From positions 62,001 through 126,000 of the forward strand of contig NZ_JAVRBG010000004.1 of NCBI RefSeq assembly GCF_031845265.1: a stretch of 64,000 bases of DNA, in the 5' to 3' direction. The position numbers and the translations under genes are program-made. The notes under the pieces were generated by a model. It was not told the DNA's origin. It did no database searches and saw only the letters and a list, made by a program, of their open reading frames with translations. The stretch is from Mesonia ostreae. GTDB lineage: Bacteria; Bacteroidota; Bacteroidia; Flavobacteriales; Flavobacteriaceae. How positions within the stretch are numbered: position 1 is the first letter of the stretch; each line of letters opens with the position of its first letter. Below are positions 43,165-52,419 of the stretch, piece after piece.

Positions 43165-44311
43165 AAAACCTCTTTTTAATCAAATTATCCAATTCTACGT
43201 TTCGCAATACTTCAACTATACATTCAGAGGAGTTTTCTTGCGCATATGGATTTTTAACTTCCTTAAGAGATTCTTGAAAATCTAAAGAAACCGCTTTTTC
43301 TATAGCGCTATTTATACTCTCCTTTTCAGGAAGACAATCAATGACACTTTTAGCTTTCATTCTTCCCATTTGTCTATCCCCTATGTTTACGGTTGCCGTA
43401 TTAAAGGAAGGTACTTCTATTAAGCCGCTAGAAGAATTCCCTATTACTGCGTCTACAAATTGAAGTGCAGATAAGTATCTGAGTTGACCTAAAGAGGTAA
43501 AAACTATAGATTTCTTAGGGTTCTTTTTTACGAACTCGTCTATTTTGCTATTTATTATTCTTCCGTCTGTATCTGAATTCGCTTTGGTGAATATTACTTT
43601 AATATCATCTCTTTCTTCCAATGCTTTTAATAACTGCTGAATTTGCATCTTAGCAGATGAATTCTCAAGGGTTACGGGATGAAACGTAACTAAAAAAGTA
43701 AATTTAGCATCAAGTTTCATTTTTATAGATTCTTCAAACTCTTCTTTGTTAAGAAGTGTCAATTTTCTAATATTCTCAATTCCTAAAGCTCCTACATTGA
43801 AAACACTTGAAGGATTTTCGCCCAATTGAATTATTCTATTTTTATAAGTTTCAGTAGAAGCGAAATGTATATGTGACATCTTTGTTATAGAATGTCTAAT
43901 AGGCTCATCAATGAGACCCTGAGTCGTTTCTCCACCATGACAGTGCGCAACAGGTATTCGTGCAATCATAGCCGCACTTATAGCCGAAAATATTTCAAAT
44001 CTATCTCCTAAAACAAGTACAATATCTGGCTTTAAGTCTTCAAAAACTTCTGAAAAAGAAATCATCGCTAAGCCCATACTCTTAGAAATCCCAATGGTCG
44101 AATCGGAAGATAAGAGCATTTCTACTTTCTTATCAATAACAAAACCGTCTTTCTCAATTTCTTTGTACGTGTATCCAAATTCAGGAGACAAATGCATCCC
44201 TGTCACTATGATTTGTAATTCTAAATCTATAGCATCTTCTATAGCTTTCATCGTACAGTTTAAAAGACCATATTCTGCTCGCGTTCCCGTAATTACACAA
44301 ATTTTTCTCAT
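43151..44311 (-). CDS. neuC: Hydrolysing UDP-HexNAc 2-epimerase (NeuC/LegG-like)
   Basis: This enzyme of 386 residues hydrolyses the UDP-sugar and inverts C2, releasing the free manno-type sugar used by NeuB. It has ICVITGTRAEYGLL, VTGMHLSPEFGYTYKEIEKDGF, VLVLGDRFEIFSAISAAMIARIPVAHCHGGETTQGLIDEPIRHSITKMSH and AVIGNSSSGLIEVPSF. These are NeuC/LegG signatures and separate it from the non-hydrolysing FnlC at 7302. The true substrate is probably UDP-2,4-diNAc-bacillosamine, given the LegC-type gene upstream. It overlaps neuB by 4 bases. Confidence 0.9.
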   Translation of the reverse strand: MRKICVITGTRAEYGLLNCTMKAIEDAIDLELQIIVTGMHLSPEFGYTYKEIEKDGFVIDKKVEMLLSSDSTIGISKSMGLAMISFSEVFEDLKPDIVLVLGDRFEIFSAISAAMIARIPVAHCHGGETTQGLIDEPIRHSITKMSHIHFASTETYKNRIIQLGENPSSVFNVGALGIENIRKLTLLNKEEFEESIKMKLDAKFTFLVTFHPVTLENSSAKMQIQQLLKALEERDDIKVIFTKANSDTDGRIINSKIDEFVKKNPKKSIVFTSLGQLRYLSALQFVDAVIGNSSSGLIEVPSFNTATVNIGDRQMGRMKAKSVIDCLPEKESINSAIEKAVSLDFQESLKEVKNPYAQENSSECIVEVLRNVELDNLIKKRFYDLK

Positions 44312-45321
44312 TTAAGGCTTATTAATTGATCAACATCAAAATTCCTAATTGCAGGCGTACCTATTACTTTCTCATAGAGCATAGGAGATAAACCAGTTCC
44401 TGGTCTTTTTATAGTTATATTCTCTTCTCTAAAGACTTCTCCCTTTACGATAGCTCTAGATGCCACAATACTCTTTCTTACGATTTCCTTGTTCTTTAAT
44501 TCAGAAGCAGAAGGTTCTTTTTTACCGCTTCCGCCTATCGCTTTCTCTATATTCCGAATAGCGGTTACCATCGCTTTTAATTCTAGTGGCTCTAAAGATG
44601 CTTTATGATCTGGTCCTGGCAAATTCCTATCTAAAGTAAAATGCTTTTCAATTAGCACAGCTCCCAAAGCCACAGCCGCTATAGGCACTTCAATACCCAA
44701 AGTATGGTCTGAATAGCCTACAGAAACTCCCAACTCATCTTGGATATGTTTCATTGCTTTTAGATTTACATCTATCATGGGAGTAGGATACTCTGTATTG
44801 CAATGAAGTATGCTGATGTTTTCTTGTTTTGCGCCATTGTTTATTAATACTCTAAAAGCATCTTTAATCTCTTGCATGTTAGCCATTCCTGTAGACATTA
44901 CAATCTTAGGAAACAAACCTGCTAATTTTTTTAAATAAGGATAATTGGTAATCTCACCAGAAGGTATTTTCGCTAGATCAATTCCTATTTCTTTTAAATA
45001 ATCTAAACTCTCTAAATCAAATGCAGTAGAAAGAAACTTTACTCCTCTTTTAGTGGCATAGCTCTTTAGTTCTTGATGATTTTCATGGCTCAATTCTAAC
45101 TTTTTCAACATCTCATATTGAGAATCTCCATCACCAGTATTTTGATCTTGATATTTAGCGCGTTTGGCAGTTTTAGTAACTATTTTGTCTGCAATAAAGG
45201 TTTGAAACTTCACATAATCTACCTGAGCTTCCGCAGCAGCATCTATTAACTCTTTAGCTCTTGCTAGATCTCCATTATGATTCACTCCAGCTTCTGCTAT
45301 AATAATTACTTTTTCTGCCAT
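44308..45321 (-). CDS. neuB: Nonulosonic acid synthase (NeuB/LegI-like)
   Basis: This PEP-dependent synthase of 337 residues condenses the NeuC product with phosphoenolpyruvate. The TIM-barrel part has VIIIAEAGVNHNGDLARAKELIDAA, VKFQTF, AKIPSGEITNYPYLKKLA, STGMANMQEIKDAF, LHCNTEYPTPMIDVNLKAM and GYSDHTLGIEVPIAAVALGA. The C-terminal antifreeze-like SAF domain is visible in RKSIVASRAIVKGEVFREENI and KRPGTGLSP. Whether it makes neuraminic or legionaminic acid cannot be read from the sequence. The dehydratase and aminotransferase neighbours favour legionaminic. Confidence 0.93.
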   Translation of the reverse strand: MAEKVIIIAEAGVNHNGDLARAKELIDAAAEAQVDYVKFQTFIADKIVTKTAKRAKYQDQNTGDGDSQYEMLKKLELSHENHQELKSYATKRGVKFLSTAFDLESLDYLKEIGIDLAKIPSGEITNYPYLKKLAGLFPKIVMSTGMANMQEIKDAFRVLINNGAKQENISILHCNTEYPTPMIDVNLKAMKHIQDELGVSVGYSDHTLGIEVPIAAVALGAVLIEKHFTLDRNLPGPDHKASLEPLELKAMVTAIRNIEKAIGGSGKKEPSASELKNKEIVRKSIVASRAIVKGEVFREENITIKRPGTGLSPMLYEKVIGTPAIRNFDVDQLISLK

Positions 45322-45950
45322 TACTTAATTCTTTTTGCGGGATTACCCACCCATATACTATTTTCTTCTTTAATATCTTTAATTACCACTGCTCCAGCAC
45401 CTATAACTACGTGAGCCGCGATAGACACACCTTCTTTTACTACTGCTCTTGCACCAATGAAGGTACTTTCACCTACACTTACATTACCCGCAAGAACAGC
45501 TCCAGGGGCAATATGCACGAAATCTTGAAGTTTATTATCGTGCTCAACTATCGCGCCTGTATTAATTATACAAGCATCTCCGATATATGTGCCACTATTA
45601 ATTACCGCATGCTGTGAAATAAAATTGCAAGTTCCTAATTGAATTTTTGGACTTACATAAGCGGTATCTGCTATGAGATTAATTTTTGGAAAAAGATTTT
45701 TAATAAATTGTGTAAATAACTTTTCTCTTAACCCATTATCTCCCACAGTTGGAAATAAAAATCCTGTTTCTTTTAAATGACTTAAATCTTCCTCCTGCTC
45801 AAATCCCAAGTAACTTAGATTATATTCATTGCTTTGAGCTTTTTGTTTATCAAAATATCCTTTAACAGCATATCCGCTTTCCATGGCCACATCGACAACG
45901 ACTTTGGAATGTCCTGAATATCCTAAAATATAAAGTTCTTTAGACAACAC
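45321..45950 (-). CDS. neuD: NeuD/LegH-type acetyltransferase
   Basis: This protein of 209 residues has an N-terminal Rossmann-like domain (LYILGYSGHSKVVVDVAMESG, YFDKQKAQS) followed by a left-handed beta helix (ACIINTGAIVEHDNKLQDFVHIAPGAVLAGNVSVGE, VVIGAGAVVIKDI, SIWVGNPAKRI). The His in VEHDN would be catalytic. It should acetylate the 4-amino group made by the LegC-type enzyme. Its start overlaps the end of that gene by 11 bases. A second related acetyltransferase lies at 24843. Confidence 0.85.
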   Translation of the reverse strand: MLSKELYILGYSGHSKVVVDVAMESGYAVKGYFDKQKAQSNEYNLSYLGFEQEEDLSHLKETGFLFPTVGDNGLREKLFTQFIKNLFPKINLIADTAYVSPKIQLGTCNFISQHAVINSGTYIGDACIINTGAIVEHDNKLQDFVHIAPGAVLAGNVSVGESTFIGARAVVKEGVSIAAHVVIGAGAVVIKDIKEENSIWVGNPAKRIK

Positions 45951-47085
45951 TACTCGGTATATTTATAACACGTTCTGCCAAATATTCGGCATTTTTTAAA
46001 TCGGTTTTTGGGCAATCTTTAAACATGGGCAAAGTATTCATTAACTTCCAAATAGGTCGGGTCATAACACCCGCCTCGTTGGTTGTCTTTAAAATAATAT
46101 CCCGTTCTTCTTTATTTTTTGTAATGATCGCATTAAGCCAAAAATTACATTTTTCATCAGGACGCTCCATAAAAAAATCTATTCCTAATTCTTGAAATTT
46201 AACAGCATAATTTTGAGCCAATTGTCTTTTCTTTTCTAAGAAATTATCCAATTGTTCCAATTGTGCTAATCCTAAAGCTGCATTTAAGTTAGGCATTCTA
46301 TAGTTATAGCCTATCTGGTCGTGTTCATACTCCCATGCGTGAGGTATTTTAGCTTGTGTACTCAAGTGTTTCGCTTTCTTGGCCAAGTTTGCGTCTTGTG
46401 TTAAGATGACTCCACCACCACCAGTGGTCATGATTTTATTTCCATTAAAACTAATGGCAGCCAATCTTCCAAAAGTCCCCAAATGCTTTCCGTTAAGACG
46501 AGACCCCATAGCTTCTGCAGCGTCTTCAATCACCTCAATTTCATAGGCTTTACAAATAGCCAAAATTTCTTCTATACGACAAGCATGTCCAAAGGTATGC
46601 ATGGGCAAACAAGCTTTGATCCTACGACCCGTAATTTTGTTATAACATACTCCTTTTTTAAGATGAGCATTCTCCCTTAAAAATTCTTCTAAAGAATCTG
46701 GAGATAAGCCCAAAGTGTCCTTATCTACATCTATAAAAATAGGAATCCCTCCTGCATATGCAATAGCATTGGTGGTAGCGATAAAAGTAAGCGGTTGAGT
46801 AAGCACTTCATCTCCTGTTTGCACACCTGCAAGCTCCAAGCACAAATGAATAGCATTCGTACCATTTACACACACTACGGCATAAGCCGATCTCGTATAT
46901 GCAGCAAGAGCCTGCTCGAAATCATCTACAAATTTACCTACGCTCGAAACAAAAGTAGAATCTATACATTCATTTAAATACTCTTTTTCATTTCCTAGAA
47001 AAGTGGGAACATGTAAAGGAATAAAAGCTTCCTCTTCGTTAAAAAGCTTACGTACGTTATGTATGAGACAATTCACATCTTTCAT
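45940..47085 (-). CDS. LegC-family PLP aminotransferase
   Basis: This DegT/DnrJ/EryC1 aminotransferase has 381 residues. It has FIPLHVPTFLGNEKEYLNECIDSTFVSSVGKFVDDFE, a LegC-type start, AVVCVNGTNAIHLCLELAGV, PMHTFGHACRIEEILAIC, VIEDAAEAMGSRLNGKHLGTFG and the PLP lysine in SFNGNKIMTTGGGGVIL. It aminates C4 of the UDP-4-keto-6-deoxy sugar made by the dehydratase encoded just upstream. The start and the stop of that gene overlap by one base (TAATG). Confidence 0.88.
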   Translation of the reverse strand: MKDVNCLIHNVRKLFNEEEAFIPLHVPTFLGNEKEYLNECIDSTFVSSVGKFVDDFEQALAAYTRSAYAVVCVNGTNAIHLCLELAGVQTGDEVLTQPLTFIATTNAIAYAGGIPIFIDVDKDTLGLSPDSLEEFLRENAHLKKGVCYNKITGRRIKACLPMHTFGHACRIEEILAICKAYEIEVIEDAAEAMGSRLNGKHLGTFGRLAAISFNGNKIMTTGGGGVILTQDANLAKKAKHLSTQAKIPHAWEYEHDQIGYNYRMPNLNAALGLAQLEQLDNFLEKKRQLAQNYAVKFQELGIDFFMERPDEKCNFWLNAIITKNKEERDIILKTTNEAGVMTRPIWKLMNTLPMFKDCPKTDLKNAEYLAERVINIPSSVV

Positions 47086-48272
47086 TACATCTTACTATCT
47101 AAGTATTTACCAGTTTCTTTATGCATAAAATTAGGAATCATCTTTTGAAATAAACTCACAATAGAAGTTTTATCCCAAAGTTTAGCTTCTCTCCAATTTT
47201 TAATCTCTTTTTCAAAATTTTGTAATTTCTCTTGCTCTATATTTAATTCATTTTTAATAATCCCCAACTTATTAAAGCGGGTCGTATCCAATGTTTCATC
47301 ATCGGTATAAAACTCTTCAAAATCCTTTTCTCCTGTAGTATCACTTTTAGTAAATAAACACGGCCATTTTCCTTCTTGCGGCACCGTGTTCATAAGCGTT
47401 CTAGCTTCCTCTTCATCCTTGCATAAGTGTGGCTGGTACCCTAAATGCTTCAGATACTTTACAGCAATATCTGCAAATGAAATAAGATGCAAGCCTTCCT
47501 CCAGTTTCGGAAAAAAAATGTCTCTATTCTCTCCAAATATGCAGGACATTAGACAAAGTTGACCAGCTTCTTTTGGAATTACGAAATAACGCTTAATATC
47601 ATGAGGCGCAACAATAGGTTGCTTTTTTTGTATTCGTTGATTAAACCCATGCAATAAAGAACCATCAGAAAAAGCTACATTAGCGAAACGAGCTGTAGAA
47701 ATACAAATCTCCTGACTTCTACGCATCAAAAACATCTCCATAATACGCTTAGAGGCTCCCATCATATTTACGGGATTGGCTGCTTTGTCTGTAGAAACAC
47801 AAAAATATTTCTTTGTTCCTTTGGCTATCGATTGCTGAATGGTTTTATCTGTATTCGTAATGTTTACGTCAATCATCCTCATGAGCGTAAAAGGATCTTT
47901 TTCACTACGGACATGTTTTAAGGCCGAAAGATTAAGCACATAATCATAGTTTCCATCCTGCTGAATAAAAGTATCGTATTCTATAGAACCTATATCTAAA
48001 GCATAGGTTTTAAAGTCTCCTGAAATATATCCAAAAGAACTCCTAATATCTCGTACCAGTTCTACTAAATTATTCTCGCTAATATCTACCACGTGCAGTT
48101 TCTGCGGCTTGCGCTTAAAAATTTCTTTAACCACAGCTTGCCCTATAGATCCCGCGCCACCCAAAACCAAAAAAGAGGAACTAGATACTCGCTGAGATAA
48201 TTCTTCTGCTGAATTATTTATATCAGTATCAAACAATTCTCTACTTCTTCCTATAAGTGATAAAATATCCAT
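47085..48272 (-). CDS. UDP-GlcNAc 4,6-dehydratase of the nonulosonate pathway
   Basis: This SDR of 395 residues has a 30-residue lead and a C-terminal extension of about 80 residues beyond the FlaA1 core. It has FLVLGGAGSIGQAVVKEIF, LHVVDISENNLVELVRDI, LSALKHVRSEKDPF, STDKAANPVNMMGASKRIMEMF (Met at the place of catalytic Tyr) and ARFANVAFSDGSLLHGFNQRI. It should form the 4-keto-6-deoxy intermediate for the LegC enzyme. This long form recurs in legionaminic-like clusters; the role of the tail (DEETLDTTRFNKLGIIKNEL) is unknown to me. Confidence 0.83.
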   Translation of the reverse strand: MDILSLIGRSRELFDTDINNSAEELSQRVSSSSFLVLGGAGSIGQAVVKEIFKRKPQKLHVVDISENNLVELVRDIRSSFGYISGDFKTYALDIGSIEYDTFIQQDGNYDYVLNLSALKHVRSEKDPFTLMRMIDVNITNTDKTIQQSIAKGTKKYFCVSTDKAANPVNMMGASKRIMEMFLMRRSQEICISTARFANVAFSDGSLLHGFNQRIQKKQPIVAPHDIKRYFVIPKEAGQLCLMSCIFGENRDIFFPKLEEGLHLISFADIAVKYLKHLGYQPHLCKDEEEARTLMNTVPQEGKWPCLFTKSDTTGEKDFEEFYTDDETLDTTRFNKLGIIKNELNIEQEKLQNFEKEIKNWREAKLWDKTSIVSLFQKMIPNFMHKETGKYLDSKM

Positions 48273-48286
48273 ATGTCTTATTTACC

Positions 48287-49498
48287 CTACTTATTCCTCA
48301 CTCCGCAAAAATCTATCACCAATTGATCTTTACCGAAGCTTAGATCCTTAAACTCATTATGCGCCACTAGAAAAGCAATGATATCTGCCTTTTTTGCCGC
48401 TTCTTTATAATTAGTGATTTTAAACACCTGATGAGAATCTATATTAGGTTCTACAATAAAATAGTCTTCATCTTGCGCATCTTGCAGTACTTTTTGCACG
48501 ATGTATTTTGCAGGAGATTCTCTTAAGTCATCTATATTGGGCTTAAAAGCTAATCCCATTAAGGCGATGGCGGGTTGACGTCCATGCTTAATTTGAAAAT
48601 CGTGTTTTGCTTTTTTGATCTGCTCTGCACACCAAAAACTTTTATAATTATTGATTTCTCGAGCTTTTCCAATAATCTGAGATTCCATAGGAAATTCAGA
48701 TGTAATAAAATAAGGATCTACCGCAATACAGTGACCGCCCACGCCACAACCAGGTTGCAAAATATTTACTCTAGGATGCTTATTGGCTAAGTGTATGAGC
48801 TCCCACACATTAATATCTGCCTTATCACAAATAAGAGACAATTCGTTGGCAAAAGCAATTTGAACATCTCTGCTAGAATTTTCAGTGAGTTTACACATTT
48901 CTGCCGTTCGTGCATTGGTGGCGTGCAACTCGCCTGTTACAAATGCTTTATAAAATTCGATAGCTTTTTGAGTACTTGCCTCATCCACACCGCCAATCAC
49001 GCGATCATTATGCACCAACTCATGCATTACATTTCCTGGCAATACGCGCTCAGGACAATAAGCGATATGAATTTCTCCTTTCAACTCTGGACGTTCGCTA
49101 TAAATTAGCTTCATCATTTTTTCAGTTGTTCCCACGGGAGAAGTGGATTCTATGATGTATAAATCTCCTTTTTTTAATAAAGGTAGCACTGCTTTTGTTG
49201 CAGCTTCCACATAAGAAATGTCTGGCTCGTGATCACCTTTAAAAGGCGTTGGAACCACAATTAAATAAGTGTTTGCTTCTTTAGGTTTAGTACCGGCTTT
49301 AAAATATCCTTCTTTTACCGCAGCAGCTAATACATCTTCTAAATCGGGTTCTACAATATGTATTTTTCCTTGATTAAGGGTTTCTACTACTTTTGGATTG
49401 ATATCTACTCCCCAAACTTGCACCTTATTAGAAGCTATTAAAGCCGACGTGGGCAAGCCTATATATCCTAGACCGATTGTTGTTACTGCTGGTTTCAA
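48287..49498 (-). CDS. wecC: UDP-N-acetyl-D-mannosamine dehydrogenase-like
   Basis: This enzyme of 403 residues belongs to the UDP-glucose/GDP-mannose dehydrogenase family. It has TIGLGYIGLPTSALIA at the N terminus, VVPTPFKGDHEPDISYVEAA, ESTSPVGTTEKM, YCPERVLPGN, LTENSSRDVQIAFANELSLIC, the catalytic Cys in QPGCGVGGHCIAVDPYF, and GLAFKPNIDDLRESPA. This pattern fits WecC-type enzymes. No wecB partner is seen in cluster B, so UDP-ManNAc must come from elsewhere or the substrate differs. It is the first gene of the operon and has a TAACTTTG box upstream. Confidence 0.85.
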   Translation of the reverse strand: MKPAVTTIGLGYIGLPTSALIASNKVQVWGVDINPKVVETLNQGKIHIVEPDLEDVLAAAVKEGYFKAGTKPKEANTYLIVVPTPFKGDHEPDISYVEAATKAVLPLLKKGDLYIIESTSPVGTTEKMMKLIYSERPELKGEIHIAYCPERVLPGNVMHELVHNDRVIGGVDEASTQKAIEFYKAFVTGELHATNARTAEMCKLTENSSRDVQIAFANELSLICDKADINVWELIHLANKHPRVNILQPGCGVGGHCIAVDPYFITSEFPMESQIIGKAREINNYKSFWCAEQIKKAKHDFQIKHGRQPAIALMGLAFKPNIDDLRESPAKYIVQKVLQDAQDEDYFIVEPNIDSHQVFKITNYKEAAKKADIIAFLVAHNEFKDLSFGKDQLVIDFCGVRNK

Positions 49499-49525
49499 AA
49501 GACTGATTTGATTTTAATTAATTTG

Positions 49526-49533
49526 CAAAGTTA
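49526..49533 (-). promoter_or_regulatory. Putative -7 box of the cluster B operon
   Basis: On the minus strand TAACTTTG lies about 28 bases before the wecC-like ATG, identical to the -7 box of cluster A. No matching -33 TTG is seen at the usual distance, so the call is weaker. Confidence 0.45.
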
Positions 49534-49559
49534 AGAACTTTTGTGTTAGAAGAGGATGG

Positions 49560-50200
49560 ATTTTTTAGTTAATCATTTTTTCGTTCTCCGTTTTTAGTTG
49601 GTCGTTGTTGGTTTTTAGTTTTTTTTGTGTAGTCATGGGTCAAAGAGTCGATGAGTGGTGAGTGGTGACTCAATGGGGCTTGTTGGTCGTTTTTCCTGTA
49701 TTGGTATAGTCGTGTAGTCTTGGATCAAAAAGTCTTGGGTCGTGTTTCTTGAGTCTAGGTTCTATTTTCTTACCTCTCAATACTAACTTATCAAATCTAA
49801 TTACTCACTTTCTATAGCTATTATTCCAGTTGAAATTCCTTTTCCCAATCATGCCATTTCCACAAGTGGAAACCCCCACTCCTTTTTTAAGGAGGGGGAA
49901 CTTTTTAAACCGTGAAAAGCGAAGTAGCTTTTCTTTTCTTAACTATGAGACCCTGAACAAAACCCTCCTTAAAGTCGGGTTTTTTCAGTATGACAGGAAC
50001 GGAACAATATTGAAGTTGAAAATGAAACCGAAATTGAAACTCTGCTAAGTCTAAAAGTCGTGAGGCTTGGATCGTGTTGTTCGTTTTTCGTTTTTCGTTT
50101 ATTCAAGTATTGGTGTAGTCGTGGGTCAAAAAGTCTTGAATCGTGTTTCTTGATTCTAGGCTCTATTTTCCCACCTCTCAATACTAACTACTCAATTCTA
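49560..50200. repeat. Low-complexity pseudo-tandem repeat region
   Basis: The 5' half is T/G-rich with recurring words such as tttttagttg, gtcgttgttgg, tgtagtcatgggtcaaagagtc and tcttgggtcgtg. A hairpin and the run gattctaggctctatttt follow. Related words recur between 52420 and 52660, so the prolyl oligopeptidase gene is flanked by this material on both sides. I see no gene in it. A few open frames exist but look like translations of the repeat. Confidence 0.6.
49873..49898. repeat. Hairpin element of the CCTCCTT/AAGGAGG family
   Basis: A ctcctt stem pairs with aaggag around a four-T loop, extended by C and G runs. It resembles the hairpin at 52711-52740 and could also end transcription of the oligopeptidase gene on the minus strand. 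Confidence 0.5.
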
Positions 50201-50201
50201 A

Positions 50202-52367
50202 TTACTCACTACTCTCCGGAAGCTCCTCAAACCCCATATTCCATAACGTAAACCCGTAAATGTCGGCGTATTGCTCTATGGTTTTGCTAACGGGGGTTCC
50301 AGCGCCGTGACCTGCATTGGTTTCTATTCTAATTAGTGCTGGGTTTTCACCACTTTGCTTGGCTTGTAGCTCGGCTGCGAACTTAAAACTATGTGCGGGC
50401 ACTACACGATCATCATGATCTCCTGTAGTAACCATAGTTGCTGGATATTCTACTCCTTTTTTTAGATTGTGAAGAGGTGAATACCCTTTTAAATATTTAA
50501 ACATTTCTTTAGAATCTTCAGCAGTACCATAATCATAAGCCCACCCTGCACCTGCAGTAAACGTGTGGTAACGTAGCATATCTAGAACCCCAACAGCAGG
50601 CAAGGCTACTTTCATTAGCTTAGGACGTTGCGTCATCGTCGCTCCTACTAACAAACCACCGTTGGAACCTCCACGAATGGCTAAATAATCACTAGAAGTA
50701 TACTTTTTATTTATTAAAAATTCCGCGGCAGCGATAAAATCATCAAACACATTTTGCTTCTTCATCTTGATCCCTGCATTGTGCCATTCTTTTCCATATT
50801 CCCCACCTCCACGTAAGTTAGCCACAGCATAAATCCCGCCTTGCTCCATCCAAACCGCATTGCTGATGCTAAAGGAAGGTGTTAAACTGATGTTGAAACC
50901 GCCGTAACCGTAAAGAATCGTGGGATTCTTACCATTAAGTTTCACTCCTTTTTTGTGAGTAATGATCATAGGAATCTTCGTCCCGTCTTTGGAAGTATAA
51001 AAAACTTGCTTGCTTTCATAATCTTCTGACTTAAAGTCGATCTCTGGTTTTCTATACACTTCTGAAGTTCCCTCTTTGATATCATACTTATAAATACTGC
51101 CCGGAGTGGTGTAGTTGGTGAAAGAATAATAGAGTTCTTTCTCCTCCTTTTTGGTACCAAAACCAGCAACGCTTCCTAATCCTGGCAGCTCTACTTTTCT
51201 AATCATTTTTCCTTGGTCATCATATTGCTTTACTTCAGAAACGGCATCTACCATATATTCTGCAAAGAAATAGCCTCCTCCCGTAGACGGACTTAAGACG
51301 TTTTTCGTTTCTGAAATAAAATCTTTCCAATTTTCTGGCTTCGGATTTGCAGCGTCTACGGTAACAATCTTTTTATTGGGTGCATCTTTATTGGTGACTA
51401 GAAAGAGTTTGCTTCCTTTATTTTCAATCACATAGGTATCTGTATTTGTATTCCCGATGATGGTTTTTAATTCGCTATTAGGCTTCGATAAATCTTTTAA
51501 AAATAATTTGTTTCCTGATGTAGAGGTACTCGCTCTAATGATAAGATATTTATTGTCTTCGGTAACGCTACCGCCTACGTAGCGGTGTTTCTGTGCTTGA
51601 GTTCCTCCAAAAATAAGCTTATCTTCTTTTTGTGAAGTTCCCAATTTGTGATAATATAATTTATGCTGATCTGTTTTTGCTGAAAGTTCACTTCCTTTTG
51701 GTTTGTCATAACTAGAATAATAGAAACCTTCATTGGCTTTCCAAGACATTCCGCTGAATTTCACATCAATCAAGGTATCTTCTACTATTTCTTTGGTTTC
51801 AGTATTCATTACCAAAATCTTTCTCCAATCGCTTCCCCCTTCAGAAATAGCATAAGACAAGATTTTGCCGTCATCAGAAAAACTCATTCCGCCTAAAGAA
51901 GTCGTCCCATCTTCACTGAATTTATTGGGATCTAGAAAGACTTCTGCTGTAGAAGGCTCCTCCCCAGTTTTATACCGATAAATCACGTACTGATTTTGGA
52001 GTCCGTCATTTTTGCTGAAATAAGTATAATCTCCTTCTTTATAGGGCGCTCCTACTTTTTCGTAATTCCATAATTTAGAAAGACGTTTTTTTAAGGCGTC
52101 TCGATAAGGAATTTGCTTTAAATAATTGAAGGTAATCTTATTTTCTGCTTGTACCCAAGCTTCTGTCTCTACACTGCGGTCGTCTTCTAACCAGCGGTAT
52201 GGATCTTTTACTTCCTCACCGAAGTAAGTATCTATCGTATCTACTTTATTGGTTTTAGGATAATTCAAAGTGATTTCTTTTTGAGTGTGATTTTTTTCTT
52301 TATTGATTTCTTGACCTTGACTTGTGATAAAAGCCAGACCTAGAATAGGTAAGATGATCTTTTTCAT
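50202..52367 (-). CDS. Secreted prolyl oligopeptidase family peptidase (S9A)
   Basis: This protein of 721 residues has a signal peptide (MKKIILPILGLAFITSQGQ) and the S9A arrangement. The N-terminal segment is DTYFGEEVKDPYRWLEDDRS, a seven-bladed propeller covers about 80-440, and a C-terminal alpha/beta hydrolase follows. Catalytic residues are Ser in RGGSNGGLLVG, Asp in GDHDDRVVPAHSFKF and His in NAGHGAGTP. It should cleave proline-containing peptides in the periplasm or outside the cell. Its neighbours are glycan genes and metal-type uptake genes, so no functional link is evident. Confidence 0.93.
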   Translation of the reverse strand: MKKIILPILGLAFITSQGQEINKEKNHTQKEITLNYPKTNKVDTIDTYFGEEVKDPYRWLEDDRSVETEAWVQAENKITFNYLKQIPYRDALKKRLSKLWNYEKVGAPYKEGDYTYFSKNDGLQNQYVIYRYKTGEEPSTAEVFLDPNKFSEDGTTSLGGMSFSDDGKILSYAISEGGSDWRKILVMNTETKEIVEDTLIDVKFSGMSWKANEGFYYSSYDKPKGSELSAKTDQHKLYYHKLGTSQKEDKLIFGGTQAQKHRYVGGSVTEDNKYLIIRASTSTSGNKLFLKDLSKPNSELKTIIGNTNTDTYVIENKGSKLFLVTNKDAPNKKIVTVDAANPKPENWKDFISETKNVLSPSTGGGYFFAEYMVDAVSEVKQYDDQGKMIRKVELPGLGSVAGFGTKKEEKELYYSFTNYTTPGSIYKYDIKEGTSEVYRKPEIDFKSEDYESKQVFYTSKDGTKIPMIITHKKGVKLNGKNPTILYGYGGFNISLTPSFSISNAVWMEQGGIYAVANLRGGGEYGKEWHNAGIKMKKQNVFDDFIAAAEFLINKKYTSSDYLAIRGGSNGGLLVGATMTQRPKLMKVALPAVGVLDMLRYHTFTAGAGWAYDYGTAEDSKEMFKYLKGYSPLHNLKKGVEYPATMVTTGDHDDRVVPAHSFKFAAELQAKQSGENPALIRIETNAGHGAGTPVSKTIEQYADIYGFTLWNMGFEELPESSE

Positions 52368-52389
52368 AGTACAGAATTTGAATAGAAAC

Positions 52390-52397
52390 CAAAGATA
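52390..52397 (-). promoter_or_regulatory. Putative -7 box of the prolyl oligopeptidase gene
   Basis: TATCTTTG on the minus strand lies 22 bases before the ATG, matching TAnnTTTG. No clear -33 TTG is seen. Confidence 0.4.
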
Positions 52398-52419
52398 ATT
52401 AATCTATGGGAGTTGGGGA

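Noticed and set aside
49830..50251. Several frames of 60-72 codons around the hairpin before the oligopeptidase
   Set aside because: They translate hairpins and low-complexity repeats on either strand and have no conserved features.
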